The position numbers were made by a program, and so were the translations under genes. A model generated the notes under the pieces. The model saw only the letters and a list, made by a program, of their open reading frames with translations. It made no database searches and had not been told where the DNA came from. A DNA stretch of 64,000 nt from DAOUKH01 sp965207995. Lineage in GTDB: Bacteria > Chloroflexota > Dehalococcoidia > SHYB01. Positions within the stretch are counted from its first letter, which is position 1, and each line of letters starts with the position of its first letter. Positions 1 to 7,480 of the stretch are shown piece after piece. The DNA lies in contig OZ242299.1 in the NCBI GenBank assembly GCA_965207995.1, forward strand, positions 1,116,001 to 1,180,000, in the 5' to 3' direction.

Positions 1-1205
1 TCGAGGCTCCCGACGACAGCACGGTCGTCATCAACCTCAAGTTCCCGCGCTCCGGCTTCCTCGAAGCGATTACCGCCCCGGCGTTCATGATCCTGCCTCC
101 TGAGGCCTTCGATAGAGAGGGCGGGGCAGCGGTGGAGCCGCCGCTCGGTTCCGGCTCCTTCGTCTTGAAGGAGCACCAGCGCGGCGCGCGGCTCGTCTTC
201 GAGAGCAATCCAAACTACTTCAAGACCGACGAGTTCGGCATCCAAATCCCGTACCTCGACCAGATCGAAGTCACCGCCCTGGACGCCACCGCGCGGTCGG
301 CTGCCTGGAGGACGGGCAACCTCGACCAGACCCTGGCGCTCAACAATGCGACGGTGACGTCGCTCCTCCAGGAAGAGACCGTCCCCGACACGGCCAACCT
401 CCGCATCGAGGAGGCGAACACCGCGGGCGCCTCCTTCTTCCAGATGCAGCTCCGCGAGGCGCCCTTCAACGACATCCGGGTCCGCCGGGCCCTGTCGATG
501 GCGATCGACCGAGAGCTCATGATCGAGCTCGCCCATCAGGTCGGCTACTGCCAGCCGCAGGCGATTCCAACGTGGTGGCAGGGTTTGAGCTACCCGCCGG
601 CCTGCGGTGAGGCCGCATGGACCGAGTACAACCCCGACGCCGCGCGCGACCTCCTCGCCCAGGCCGGCTTCGGGCCGGATAACCCGCTCGAGTTCACCTT
701 GACCGGGCATGGCACGGGCGGCGAAATCAATCCGCGCTTCATCGCCATGTTCGAGGTCGCCCAGCAGTCGTGGGAGGACATTGGCGTCAACGTCAACATT
801 GTCACCATCGAGCGGACCCTATTGGAGAGCCAACTCCGTAGTAGGGAATTCACCGGCATGATCGGCGGCACGGGCGTCGGCGGCGGCAACGACTTGGACT
901 CCTACGCTCAGAAGGTCCGAAGCGATGGGCCGGAGAACTTCTCCGGCATCAACGACCCTGAGATCGACCGCTTGGTCGACCTCCAGCAACGGAGCGTCGA
1001 CCAAGCGGAGCGCCGCCAAGCGGCCACCGCCCTGGCCCAGCGGTTGGACGACCAGGTCTACCTGCTCGCGTTGACCTCGGGGTACTTCGGCGAGTTCACC
1101 CGCCCCTACATCCAGAACTGGGCCACCCACGCCCTCTACCTCTGGATGCACGGGTTCGGTTCGCACGCAATGGAGAACACTTGGATTCTTGAGTCGGCCC
1201 GCTGA
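1..1205 (+). CDS. ABC transporter substrate-binding protein, peptide/nickel type (family 5), 5' end outside window
   Basis: Extracytoplasmic solute-binding protein that delivers a peptide or similar solute to an ABC permease. The frame is open from base 3, so the protein starts upstream of the window; about 400 C-terminal residues are visible. Family marks include the entry segment EAPDDSTVVINLKFPRSG, the block GSGSFVLKEHQRGARLVF, the segment FNDIRVRRALSMAIDRE that is typical of SBP_bac_5, and a C-terminal half with NPDAARDLLAQAGFG. The signal peptide is not visible. A strong hairpin follows 50 bases after the stop. Permeases of the matching DppB/DppC type occur at 12170-14037, but on the other strand and 11 kb away, so a partnership is only possible. 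Confidence 0.9.
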   Translation, partial: EAPDDSTVVINLKFPRSGFLEAITAPAFMILPPEAFDREGGAAVEPPLGSGSFVLKEHQRGARLVFESNPNYFKTDEFGIQIPYLDQIEVTALDATARSAAWRTGNLDQTLALNNATVTSLLQEETVPDTANLRIEEANTAGASFFQMQLREAPFNDIRVRRALSMAIDRELMIELAHQVGYCQPQAIPTWWQGLSYPPACGEAAWTEYNPDAARDLLAQAGFGPDNPLEFTLTGHGTGGEINPRFIAMFEVAQQSWEDIGVNVNIVTIERTLLESQLRSREFTGMIGGTGVGGGNDLDSYAQKVRSDGPENFSGINDPEIDRLVDLQQRSVDQAERRQAATALAQRLDDQVYLLALTSGYFGEFTRPYIQNWATHALYLWMHGFGSHAMENTWILESAR

Positions 1206-1255
1206 CGTAGGCCACCATACGGCAGCGGCAAAGGACCGCAAGGATCATCGATTTG

Positions 1256-1289
1256 GGTACAGGGCGCCGTCCTCCCGGCGCCCTGTACC
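1256..1289 (+). terminator. Hairpin terminator after the substrate-binding protein gene
   Basis: A perfect 13-bp stem: GGTACAGGGCGCC (1256-1268) pairs with GGCGCCCTGTACC (1277-1289) across an 8-base loop. It follows the stop at 1205 and precedes the next operon. The T-tract after it is weak (ATTTG), so it could act bidirectionally or rely on stem strength. Confidence 0.7.
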
Positions 1290-1317
1290 ATTTGTAGGCC
1301 CAATCAGGGGCCATAGC

Positions 1318-1350
1318 TTGACCGGCCCCGCGCGCGGGGTCCGATAGGAA
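1318..1350 (+). promoter_or_regulatory. Possible promoter with long, palindromic spacer
   Basis: TTGACC (1318-1323) is followed by a self-complementary C/G block (CCCCGCGCGCGGGG) and then GATAGGAA ahead of the ribosome site of the gene at 1366. The spacer would be about 20 bp, longer than the 17-18 bp of other promoters in this window. A dyad in a long spacer recalls MerR-type promoters, but no regulator gene is nearby. Confidence 0.25.
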
Positions 1351-1365
1351 GTGCGAGGGGGACGT

Positions 1366-2478
1366 ATGGACATCCCGCCGCCGACACAGCAAGACTGCGC
1401 CCAGTTCGACTTCATCGAAGGGCTCAAGGTCCACAACTACACCAAGTACGTGCGGTCGATCCTCGACGACTACCCCGGCCGCGCCCGGGCCTACGAGCAG
1501 GAACGCGGCTACGCCCCGAGGAGCATCGAAGAGGCGGGCATCCTGATTGAACAGGACCCCCTCTACGCCTTCGCCGCCTCCATCGCCCACTACTCCCAGG
1601 CCTACATGTGGCTCGCGGTCCGCGACTCGCTGACCCCGCACGAGGACATGCTGACGTCCCAGGTCGACGAGCTGCTGCCCCCCAACCCCAAGGGCAAGCT
1701 CGAGCTCGATCCCGACCTCAGGCTGCCCAAGTGGTACACCGAGGTCGACACCCACCTCCAGCTCGGCGGCTACGGCGGCGACCCGCTCGTCGCTTTCATC
1801 TATACCAGGGGCCTCCCCATCTTCCGCACGCGCTGGCGCAAGCAGGGCTACCCCAAGGAGACCTTCTTGGCCTTCGCCCACATGGCCCCCCGCCGCGACT
1901 ACAAGCGCATCCTCGACATGGGCTGCGCCGCCGGCGGCAGCACCATGATCCTCCGCGAGGCCTTCCCCGACGCCGAGGAAGTCATCGGCATCGACTTCGC
2001 CGAGCAGGCCCTCAAGTGGGGCCACATCGCCGCCGAGGACAAGGGCTTCGAGATCACCCTCGCCCAACGCGACGCCGCCGACACCGGCTACGAGGACGGA
2101 AGCTTCGACCTCGTCTCCTCACACTTCCTCTATCACGAGACCCCGCCCGACGTGATGCTGCGCTCGCTGCGCGAGTGCTACCGCCTCCTCGAGCCCGGCG
2201 GGCACCTCCTCATGATGGAGCTCCCCTGGTATCACGCCATCGAGCCCCAGTACGGCTTCATGCTAGAGTTCGACACCCGCGGCAACGCCGAGCCCTTCCT
2301 CGGCCCCACCCACTCCATGAACGTCCCGGCAATCCTCAGCGACATCGGCTTCGAAAACGTCCGCGAGGGGCCCAACCCCTACCATGACGAGACCTACTTC
2401 GGCGGAGTCGGCCTTATGCGCGACGGCCGTTTCCACGATTGGCAGCGCTGGGTGACGCAGGCGGACAAACCTCTCTAG
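1366..2478 (+). CDS. Class I SAM-dependent methyltransferase
   Basis: About 370 residues. The methyltransferase domain is in the middle: motif I ILDMGCAAGGSTMIL, the acidic loop VIGIDF after it, the segment AAEDKGFEITLAQRDAAD, and motif IV SFDLVSSHFLYHE, followed by RECYRLLEPGGHLLMMELPW. The N-terminal ~170 residues belong to no family I recognise and may set substrate choice. ATG at 1366 is chosen because GAGGGGG lies just upstream; an in-frame GTG at 1351 lacks such a site. It heads the nine-gene plus-strand run up to 10297. The substrate cannot be read from sequence. Confidence 0.85.
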   Translation: MDIPPPTQQDCAQFDFIEGLKVHNYTKYVRSILDDYPGRARAYEQERGYAPRSIEEAGILIEQDPLYAFAASIAHYSQAYMWLAVRDSLTPHEDMLTSQVDELLPPNPKGKLELDPDLRLPKWYTEVDTHLQLGGYGGDPLVAFIYTRGLPIFRTRWRKQGYPKETFLAFAHMAPRRDYKRILDMGCAAGGSTMILREAFPDAEEVIGIDFAEQALKWGHIAAEDKGFEITLAQRDAADTGYEDGSFDLVSSHFLYHETPPDVMLRSLRECYRLLEPGGHLLMMELPWYHAIEPQYGFMLEFDTRGNAEPFLGPTHSMNVPAILSDIGFENVREGPNPYHDETYFGGVGLMRDGRFHDWQRWVTQADKPL

Positions 2479-2497
2479 AAAGCGAGCGAGGCCTCCC

Positions 2498-2776
2498 ATG
2501 CCCAAGGACTGGACCGTCGTTCCGCCGTATCACGGCCTCAAGGACCCCGAGGCGGACAGGCTCTTCGGCGTCATCCTCTCGCTCGGCGTCGAGGTCTGGA
2601 CGCTCCGAGACCGCATCAACCTCCTGGAAGAAGTCCTCGAGGCCAAGGGCATCGACGTCAAGGCCGAGATCGACACCCGCGCCCGCGATAACAACCGCAT
2701 CCCCGAGCTGGAGGAGGATCGCGACGCCTTCATGGAGCGCTTCCTCCGCGCCCTCGACCTGCGCTTCCGCGCCTAG
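2498..2776 (+). CDS. Small hypothetical protein with coiled-coil segment
   Basis: 92 residues, no family recognised. The sequence is rich in Glu, Leu and Arg, and residues 30-75 (LRDRINLLEEVLEAKGID, then ARDNNRIPELEEDRDAFMER) look like amphipathic helix or coiled coil. No membrane segment, signal peptide or cysteine motif. It sits 19 bases after the methyltransferase and 25 bases before the M24 gene, with the purine-rich site GAGCGAGG upstream, so it is probably an operon member, perhaps a small subunit or partner of a neighbour. Confidence 0.7.
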   Translation: MPKDWTVVPPYHGLKDPEADRLFGVILSLGVEVWTLRDRINLLEEVLEAKGIDVKAEIDTRARDNNRIPELEEDRDAFMERFLRALDLRFRA

Positions 2777-2801
2777 CAACCCTCGAGAAACTGGCAGCTC
2801 C

Positions 2802-4040
2802 ATGAGGGAACAGCAACTCCGCCGCGCCATGAACGAGCAGGGCATCGACGCCCTCCTCGTCACCACGCCGCAGAACGTCTTCTACCTCACCGGCTACCGC
2901 GTCTTCGGCTTCACCCACTTCGAGTCCTTCGCCATCCTCCCCGCCGACGCCGCCGAGCCCGCCCTCGTCACCGGCCACTTCGGACTGCTGCAGGTCGCCG
3001 GCGCCTGCGACCGCCCCCTGCGCCTCTTCACCTTCGACGACACCCACTTCAACGCCGTCTTTCCCACCGACCTCGCCTCCCCCATCGTCCCCTGGCCAAC
3101 CGCCCCCGAGGCCGAACAGCGCCTGGCCGCCGTCCTCTCACGGACCCAGCGCACCGGCGCCGTCGACCCCGTCGACGCCCTTGCGGTCGCCCTGGACTCG
3201 CTCGGCCTCTCCAACGCCCGCCTCGCCTTCGACGACCTCAACCTCGCCCTCCGCCTCAACCAGGACGCGCAGGTCGACCCGCGCCCCGTCGACGCCCGCC
3301 CCCTCCTCCAGTCGGTCCGGCTCGTCAAGACCCCCGGCGAGCTCGCCGCCATGAGAAAGGCCGCCGCCCTCACCCAGGAAGCCTTCTCTGAAGCCATCGC
3401 GGCGGCCCGCCCGGGCACCGCGACCGCCGCCATCGGCCGTATCTTCAACACCGAGCTCGCCAAGCGCGGCGCAACGACCCCTATCGGCGCCAAGGGCTTC
3501 GGCATGGCCCAGATGCTGCACCCCACTCTCGAACCCGGCGCACTCGTCCCCTGCGCCGCCATCGCCGTCCACGACTGGTACAACACCGACATGGGCCGCA
3601 CCCTCGTCGTCGGCCCGCCCACCGCCGAGCAGCGACGCATCCACGGCCTCCTCGAGTCGGCCTTCGACGCCCTCGAGGAACGCATGCGGCCCGGCGCGGC
3701 CACCCGCGACGTCTTCCCCATCATCGAAGACAGCGTCCGGCGCGGCGGCGGCGACCCCGGCCGCCTCGCCCTCTATGTCCACGCGATCGGCATCGACAGC
3801 TACGACTACGGCCACAACGCCCGCCAACCCGGCTTCATGCTCGAAGAAGGCGCCACCTTCTGCGTCTATGCCCTCTATATGGCCCCCGAGGCCGGCGGCG
3901 CGGCATTCATCGAAGAGGAATACGCCATCGGTGAGTCCGGGCCGGAGGCGCTCTACACCATCCCTCGCAGGCTCATCGAAGTAACGGCGGACGGCATCGG
4001 CGCCGAGGCCGCGATGGCTGGAACGGCGGGCCGCTCATGA
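2802..4040 (+). CDS. M24-fold protein (creatinase/prolidase family) with altered metal site
   Basis: 412 residues with a creatinase N-terminal domain (LVTTPQNVFYLTGYRVFG) and a pita-bread C-terminal domain. Prolidases bind two metals through Asp, Asp, His, Glu, Glu. Here the second Asp remains (YNTDMGRTLVVG) and the His is plausible (YVHAIGI), but the first Asp position reads CAAIAV and the first Glu position reads CVYALYM. The related enzyme creatinase works without metal, so a creatinase-like amidinohydrolase or a lyase is more likely than a peptidase. The start at 2802 matches the family N-terminus. The gene overlaps the next by 4 bp (ATGA), implying translational coupling. Confidence 0.85.
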   Translation: MREQQLRRAMNEQGIDALLVTTPQNVFYLTGYRVFGFTHFESFAILPADAAEPALVTGHFGLLQVAGACDRPLRLFTFDDTHFNAVFPTDLASPIVPWPTAPEAEQRLAAVLSRTQRTGAVDPVDALAVALDSLGLSNARLAFDDLNLALRLNQDAQVDPRPVDARPLLQSVRLVKTPGELAAMRKAAALTQEAFSEAIAAARPGTATAAIGRIFNTELAKRGATTPIGAKGFGMAQMLHPTLEPGALVPCAAIAVHDWYNTDMGRTLVVGPPTAEQRRIHGLLESAFDALEERMRPGAATRDVFPIIEDSVRRGGGDPGRLALYVHAIGIDSYDYGHNARQPGFMLEEGATFCVYALYMAPEAGGAAFIEEEYAIGESGPEALYTIPRRLIEVTADGIGAEAAMAGTAGRS

Positions 4041-4837
4041 GCCCGACCCGAAAAGGCTACGTCGCCCTCGACCACGGCCAGGTCCACTACCGCGAGGCCG
4101 GCAATGGCCCATGCCTCGTCTTCCTCCACCAAGCCGCCGGCGACTCTCGGGCCTTCGAACCGGTGATCGACCTGCTGACCGGCGGCTACCGCTGCGTCGC
4201 CATCGACCTCCCCGGCTTCGGAAGGTCCGACTACGCGCCCGAGGCGCTGACCGTGCCCGGCTACGCGGCCGTCGTGATCGAGACCCTGGACGCCTTGGGC
4301 GTCGACCGCGCCAGCCTCTTCGGCCAGCACGGCGGCGCTGCCGTCGCCGCCGAGATCGCCGCGAGTCAACCCGGCCGCGTCGAGCGCCTGATTCTCTCGG
4401 GCTCCCCGCTGTACACCAAGGAGCAAGGCGAGGCCAACCTCGCCGGCTTCCCCCGCCTCGTCCTCAAAGAGGACGGCAGCCATCTCATCGACTTCTACAC
4501 CTACATGGCCACCTGGACCCCGCCGAAGGACGACGCCGAAGCCAAGGCGATGACCTACGAGCTCGTCGGACGCCTCCGGCCCGGCCCGAGAAATGTGGAG
4601 GCCTACGCCGCCGCCTTCACCTACGATCTCGAAGCTAGCCTGCGCCGTATCAGCGCGCCGACCCTGGTGCTGGCGGGCGAGAAGGCCCCCGGCGTCAAGG
4701 ACGTCGAGCCCGTCTGCTCCTTCCTGGCCGACGCCAGCAGCGCTATCGTTCCCAACGTCGGCAACTGGCTGGAGGCGGAGCCCCGCGTCTTGGCCGATAT
4801 CGTGCGGGGCTTTCTCGAACAAGACGGACAGCAATAG
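4037..4837 (+). CDS. Alpha/beta-hydrolase-fold protein lacking Ser and His of the triad
   Basis: 266 residues with the fold pattern intact: CLVFLHQAAGD (oxyanion region), CVAIDLPGFGRSD and the nucleophile-elbow region ASLFGQHGGAAVA. The elbow should read G-x-S-x-G, but Ser is replaced by His (GQHGG). The C-terminal catalytic His is also replaced: IVPNVGNWLEAEP where active members have GHW. It overlaps the M24 gene by 4 bp. It resembles the protein at 9470 in the same run, which shows the same elbow change. A serine-hydrolase mechanism is unlikely; a lyase or binding role is possible. Confidence 0.85.
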   Translation: MSPTRKGYVALDHGQVHYREAGNGPCLVFLHQAAGDSRAFEPVIDLLTGGYRCVAIDLPGFGRSDYAPEALTVPGYAAVVIETLDALGVDRASLFGQHGGAAVAAEIAASQPGRVERLILSGSPLYTKEQGEANLAGFPRLVLKEDGSHLIDFYTYMATWTPPKDDAEAKAMTYELVGRLRPGPRNVEAYAAAFTYDLEASLRRISAPTLVLAGEKAPGVKDVEPVCSFLADASSAIVPNVGNWLEAEPRVLADIVRGFLEQDGQQ

Positions 4838-4847
4838 GAGGTTCGCG

Positions 4848-5555
4848 ATGCCCCAATGGGACGACGTGATGACGGACAACGACAAGAAGCTCATGGGCAT
4901 GGGCTTCGACATGCGCAAGCCGACCGGCTTCGGCGAGAACCCCGCTTTGGTCGTCATCGACATGAACAAGGGCGCGGTCGGTGAAGACTCGCCCGTCTAC
5001 GAGCAGTTCGACCGCTACCCCCGCACCTGCGGCGAATACGGCTGGCGCGCCCTCCCCTACATCCAGCGCATCCTCGCAAAGGCGCGCGAGACCAAGATCC
5101 CCATCGTCTACAGCCGGCACGTCTTCCGGGCCACCCACGGCCTGCCCCGGCACGACGATCCGGAATTCGCCTACAGCGAGCTCAGCCCCCAGTCGGAGAT
5201 CGTCGATGAACTCGCCCCCGAGCCGGGAGAGCTGATGATCGAAAAGACGCGGGCCAGCGTCTTCTTCAGCACGCCGCTCCTCTACGTCCTGATGAACCAG
5301 AAAGTCGACACCCTCATCATCACCGGCAACTCCACGAGCGGCTGCGTCCGCGCCACCGTCGTCGACGCCTCCTACTACTCACCCGCGTTCAAGGTCGTCA
5401 TGGCCGAGGAGGCGATCTTCGACCGCATCGAGCTCTCCCACAAGGCGGGCCTTTTCGACATGCAGCTCAAGTACGCCGACCTGAAGACAACCGACGAAAT
5501 CATCGCCTACCTCGACCAAGTCCAGGCAGTCAGGGCCGAGACGGCGACGGCCTAG
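4848..5555 (+). CDS. Isochorismatase-fold cysteine hydrolase, N-carbamoylsarcosine-amidase-like
   Basis: 235 residues. The catalytic triad of the family is visible: Asp in ALVVIDMNKG, Lys in MIEKTRASVF, and Cys in TGNSTSGCVRATVVDA. The long match around FDRIELSHKAGLFDMQLKYAD is characteristic of the N-carbamoylsarcosine amidohydrolase branch, which releases ammonia and CO2 from an N-carbamoyl group. ATG at 4848 has an AGGAGG site 8 bases upstream. In the operon it follows a creatinase-like protein and precedes two PuuE-like proteins, a neighbourhood that suggests ureide or cyclic-amide breakdown. The true substrate is not proven. Confidence 0.88.
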   Translation: MPQWDDVMTDNDKKLMGMGFDMRKPTGFGENPALVVIDMNKGAVGEDSPVYEQFDRYPRTCGEYGWRALPYIQRILAKARETKIPIVYSRHVFRATHGLPRHDDPEFAYSELSPQSEIVDELAPEPGELMIEKTRASVFFSTPLLYVLMNQKVDTLIITGNSTSGCVRATVVDASYYSPAFKVVMAEEAIFDRIELSHKAGLFDMQLKYADLKTTDEIIAYLDQVQAVRAETATA

Positions 5556-5579
5556 ACCCAGCCCACCGGAGGCTCCACC

Positions 5580-6500
5580 ATGCCGCTTCCTCCCGACCGA
5601 TTCGACTACGTCCCCCTCACCGACCGGCCCGTCCTCAAATGGCCCGGCGGCGCTCGGGTGGCCTTTTGGATCGCCCCGAATGTCGAGCACTACGAGTACC
5701 TCCCGCCGCCCAGCGACATCCGCAACCCCTGGCCGCGCGTGCCGCACCCCGACGCCATGTCCTACGCCCTGCGCGACTACGGCAACCGGGTCGGAATCTG
5801 GCGCATGATCGAAGTGACGGACAAACACGACATGCGCTGCACCGTCTCCCTCAACGAGGCCGTCCTCGAGCACTACCCCGAGATCCGCGACGCCATGGTC
5901 GAGCGCGACTGGGACTACATGACCCACGGCATCTACAACACGCAATACATCACGACCTACGACGAAGAGCAGGAGCGCGAGTTCTACCGCGACTGCCGCG
6001 ACACGCTCATGAAGCACACCGGCAAGCCCCTCAAGGGGATGCTCGGCCCGTCGCTCTCCACTACCGACCGCACCCCCGACCTCATGGCCGAGGCCGGCCT
6101 CACCTACCACACCGACTGGTTCCACGACGACCAGCCGTTCCCCCTCAAGGTGAAGTCGGGCAAGCTCATCTCGATGCCCTACTCCATCGAGCTGAACGAC
6201 GCGCCCTACTTCAACGCGCGGTCGGCATGGGAAGCCGACGAGTTCGCCAGCATGTGCAAGCGGCAGTTCGACCGGCTCTACGCCGAAGGCGAGTCCAACG
6301 GCCGGGTGATGTGCATCGCCCTCCACCCCTTCCAGATCGGCCAGCCCCACCGCATCAAGTACCTCGACGACATCCTCTCCTACATCCTCTCCCATGAGGG
6401 CGTCTGGAAGACGACGGCCGACGAGATCACCGACTACTACCTCGAGAACTACTACGACGACACCGTCGCCTTCATCGAAGAGCGGAAGGCGTCCCGCTAG
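5580..6500 (+). CDS. Polysaccharide-deacetylase-fold protein, PuuE (allantoinase)-like, copy 1
   Basis: 306 residues of NodB-homology fold. The start region LKWPGGARVAFWIAPNVEHY, the block LRDYGNRVGIWRM and the segment MLGPSLSTTDRTPDLMAEAG followed by DWFHDDQPF match the PuuE-like group rather than chitin or peptidoglycan deacetylases. The usual H-x3-H metal motif is reduced to a single His (MTHGIYNT). There is no signal peptide, so the protein is cytoplasmic and unlikely to act on wall polymers. PuuE opens the hydantoin ring of allantoin without a canonical metal site; a related cyclic ureide substrate is inferred. It is paralogous to the next gene. Confidence 0.85.
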   Translation: MPLPPDRFDYVPLTDRPVLKWPGGARVAFWIAPNVEHYEYLPPPSDIRNPWPRVPHPDAMSYALRDYGNRVGIWRMIEVTDKHDMRCTVSLNEAVLEHYPEIRDAMVERDWDYMTHGIYNTQYITTYDEEQEREFYRDCRDTLMKHTGKPLKGMLGPSLSTTDRTPDLMAEAGLTYHTDWFHDDQPFPLKVKSGKLISMPYSIELNDAPYFNARSAWEADEFASMCKRQFDRLYAEGESNGRVMCIALHPFQIGQPHRIKYLDDILSYILSHEGVWKTTADEITDYYLENYYDDTVAFIEERKASR

Positions 6501-6533
6501 ATCGGCCCCCGCGCGGGGGAAGGAGTCAGGCCT

Positions 6534-7445
6534 ATGCCCGGCATGCGCAGACCAGGAATGGACAACGACTACTACGACTATTCGCCAATCTCCACGCGGA
6601 AACCGCTGGCATGGCCCGGCGGAGCGCGGGTCGCCCTCTGCGTCATCGTCGCCCTGGAGCACTACGAGTACCGGTTCGTCGACGGCGCATTCGTCCCCGC
6701 CGACGTGCCCGGCGGCGGCCTCGGACGGCGCCCCTTTCCCGACCTCGCCGCCTACTCCCACCGCGAGTACGGCAACCGCGTCGGCCTCTACCGCGTCCTT
6801 GAAGTCCTCGACAAGTACGGCATCAAGGCCACCGCGGCCATCGACGCCACCATCGCGGAGCATTACCCCGACGTCGTCGCCGAATGCAAGAGCCGCGGCT
6901 ACGAGTTCATCGGCCACGGCAAGGCCCTGACCAACATGATCACCAGCAACATGACCGAAGACGAGGAGCGGGCTTACGTCAAGAGCGCGCTGGACACCGT
7001 CGAAAGCGCCACCGGCTCCCGCCCCCGCGGTTGGTGGGGCGCCGAGTCCGGAGAGAGCACCAGGACGCCCGCCATTTTGGCCGAAGAGGGCATCAACTAC
7101 GTCTGCGATTGGCCCAACGACGAGCAGCCCTATCCGATGAAGGTCCCCAAGGGCGCCATGTACTCCCTGCCCACCATGATCGAGTTCGACGACGTCTACG
7201 CCCACTGGAACCGCCACGTGCCCCTTGAGCGGTGGGCGCGCATCGTCACCGAGGGCTTCGACGTCATGTACGCCGACGGGGCGGCCCAGCCCCGCCTGCT
7301 GGCCTGGACCATCCACCCCTGGCTCATCGGCCAGCCGTTCCGCATCCGCCACCTCGACAACATCCTCGGCCACATCCTGGGGCGGGCGGGAATCTGGCAG
7401 GCCACGGGCGGCGAGATCATCGACTGGTACGCCGGGAACGCATGA
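6534..7445 (+). CDS. Polysaccharide-deacetylase-fold protein, PuuE (allantoinase)-like, copy 2
   Basis: 303 residues, homologous along its length to the protein at 5580 (LAWPGGARVALCVIVALEHYEY, YGNRVGLYRVLEVLDKYG, GWWGAESGESTRTP, CDWPNDEQPYPM). The metal-site His motif is again incomplete (FIGHGKALTN). The start at 6534 has AAGGAG 8 bases upstream; an internal ATG at 6558 is possible. The two copies lie 33 bases apart and probably arose by tandem duplication and then diverged, perhaps to form a heteromer or to act on successive substrates. No signal peptide. Confidence 0.85.
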   Translation: MPGMRRPGMDNDYYDYSPISTRKPLAWPGGARVALCVIVALEHYEYRFVDGAFVPADVPGGGLGRRPFPDLAAYSHREYGNRVGLYRVLEVLDKYGIKATAAIDATIAEHYPDVVAECKSRGYEFIGHGKALTNMITSNMTEDEERAYVKSALDTVESATGSRPRGWWGAESGESTRTPAILAEEGINYVCDWPNDEQPYPMKVPKGAMYSLPTMIEFDDVYAHWNRHVPLERWARIVTEGFDVMYADGAAQPRLLAWTIHPWLIGQPFRIRHLDNILGHILGRAGIWQATGGEIIDWYAGNA

Positions 7446-7480
7446 TTCGAATGGCATGAGGAAACCGCGAGGCCACGGTC

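Noticed and set aside
2439..2801. An N-terminal extension of the M24 protein by about 120 codons
   Set aside because: The extension overlaps the small coiled-coil gene in another frame, is Ser/Arg-rich, and the family N-terminus starts at 2802.
5379..7457. A 692-codon open frame on the minus strand opposite the isochorismatase and deacetylase genes
   Set aside because: It is a GC-driven antisense shadow: Gly/Val/Asp-rich with no family motifs, while the plus strand encodes recognisable proteins with ribosome sites.
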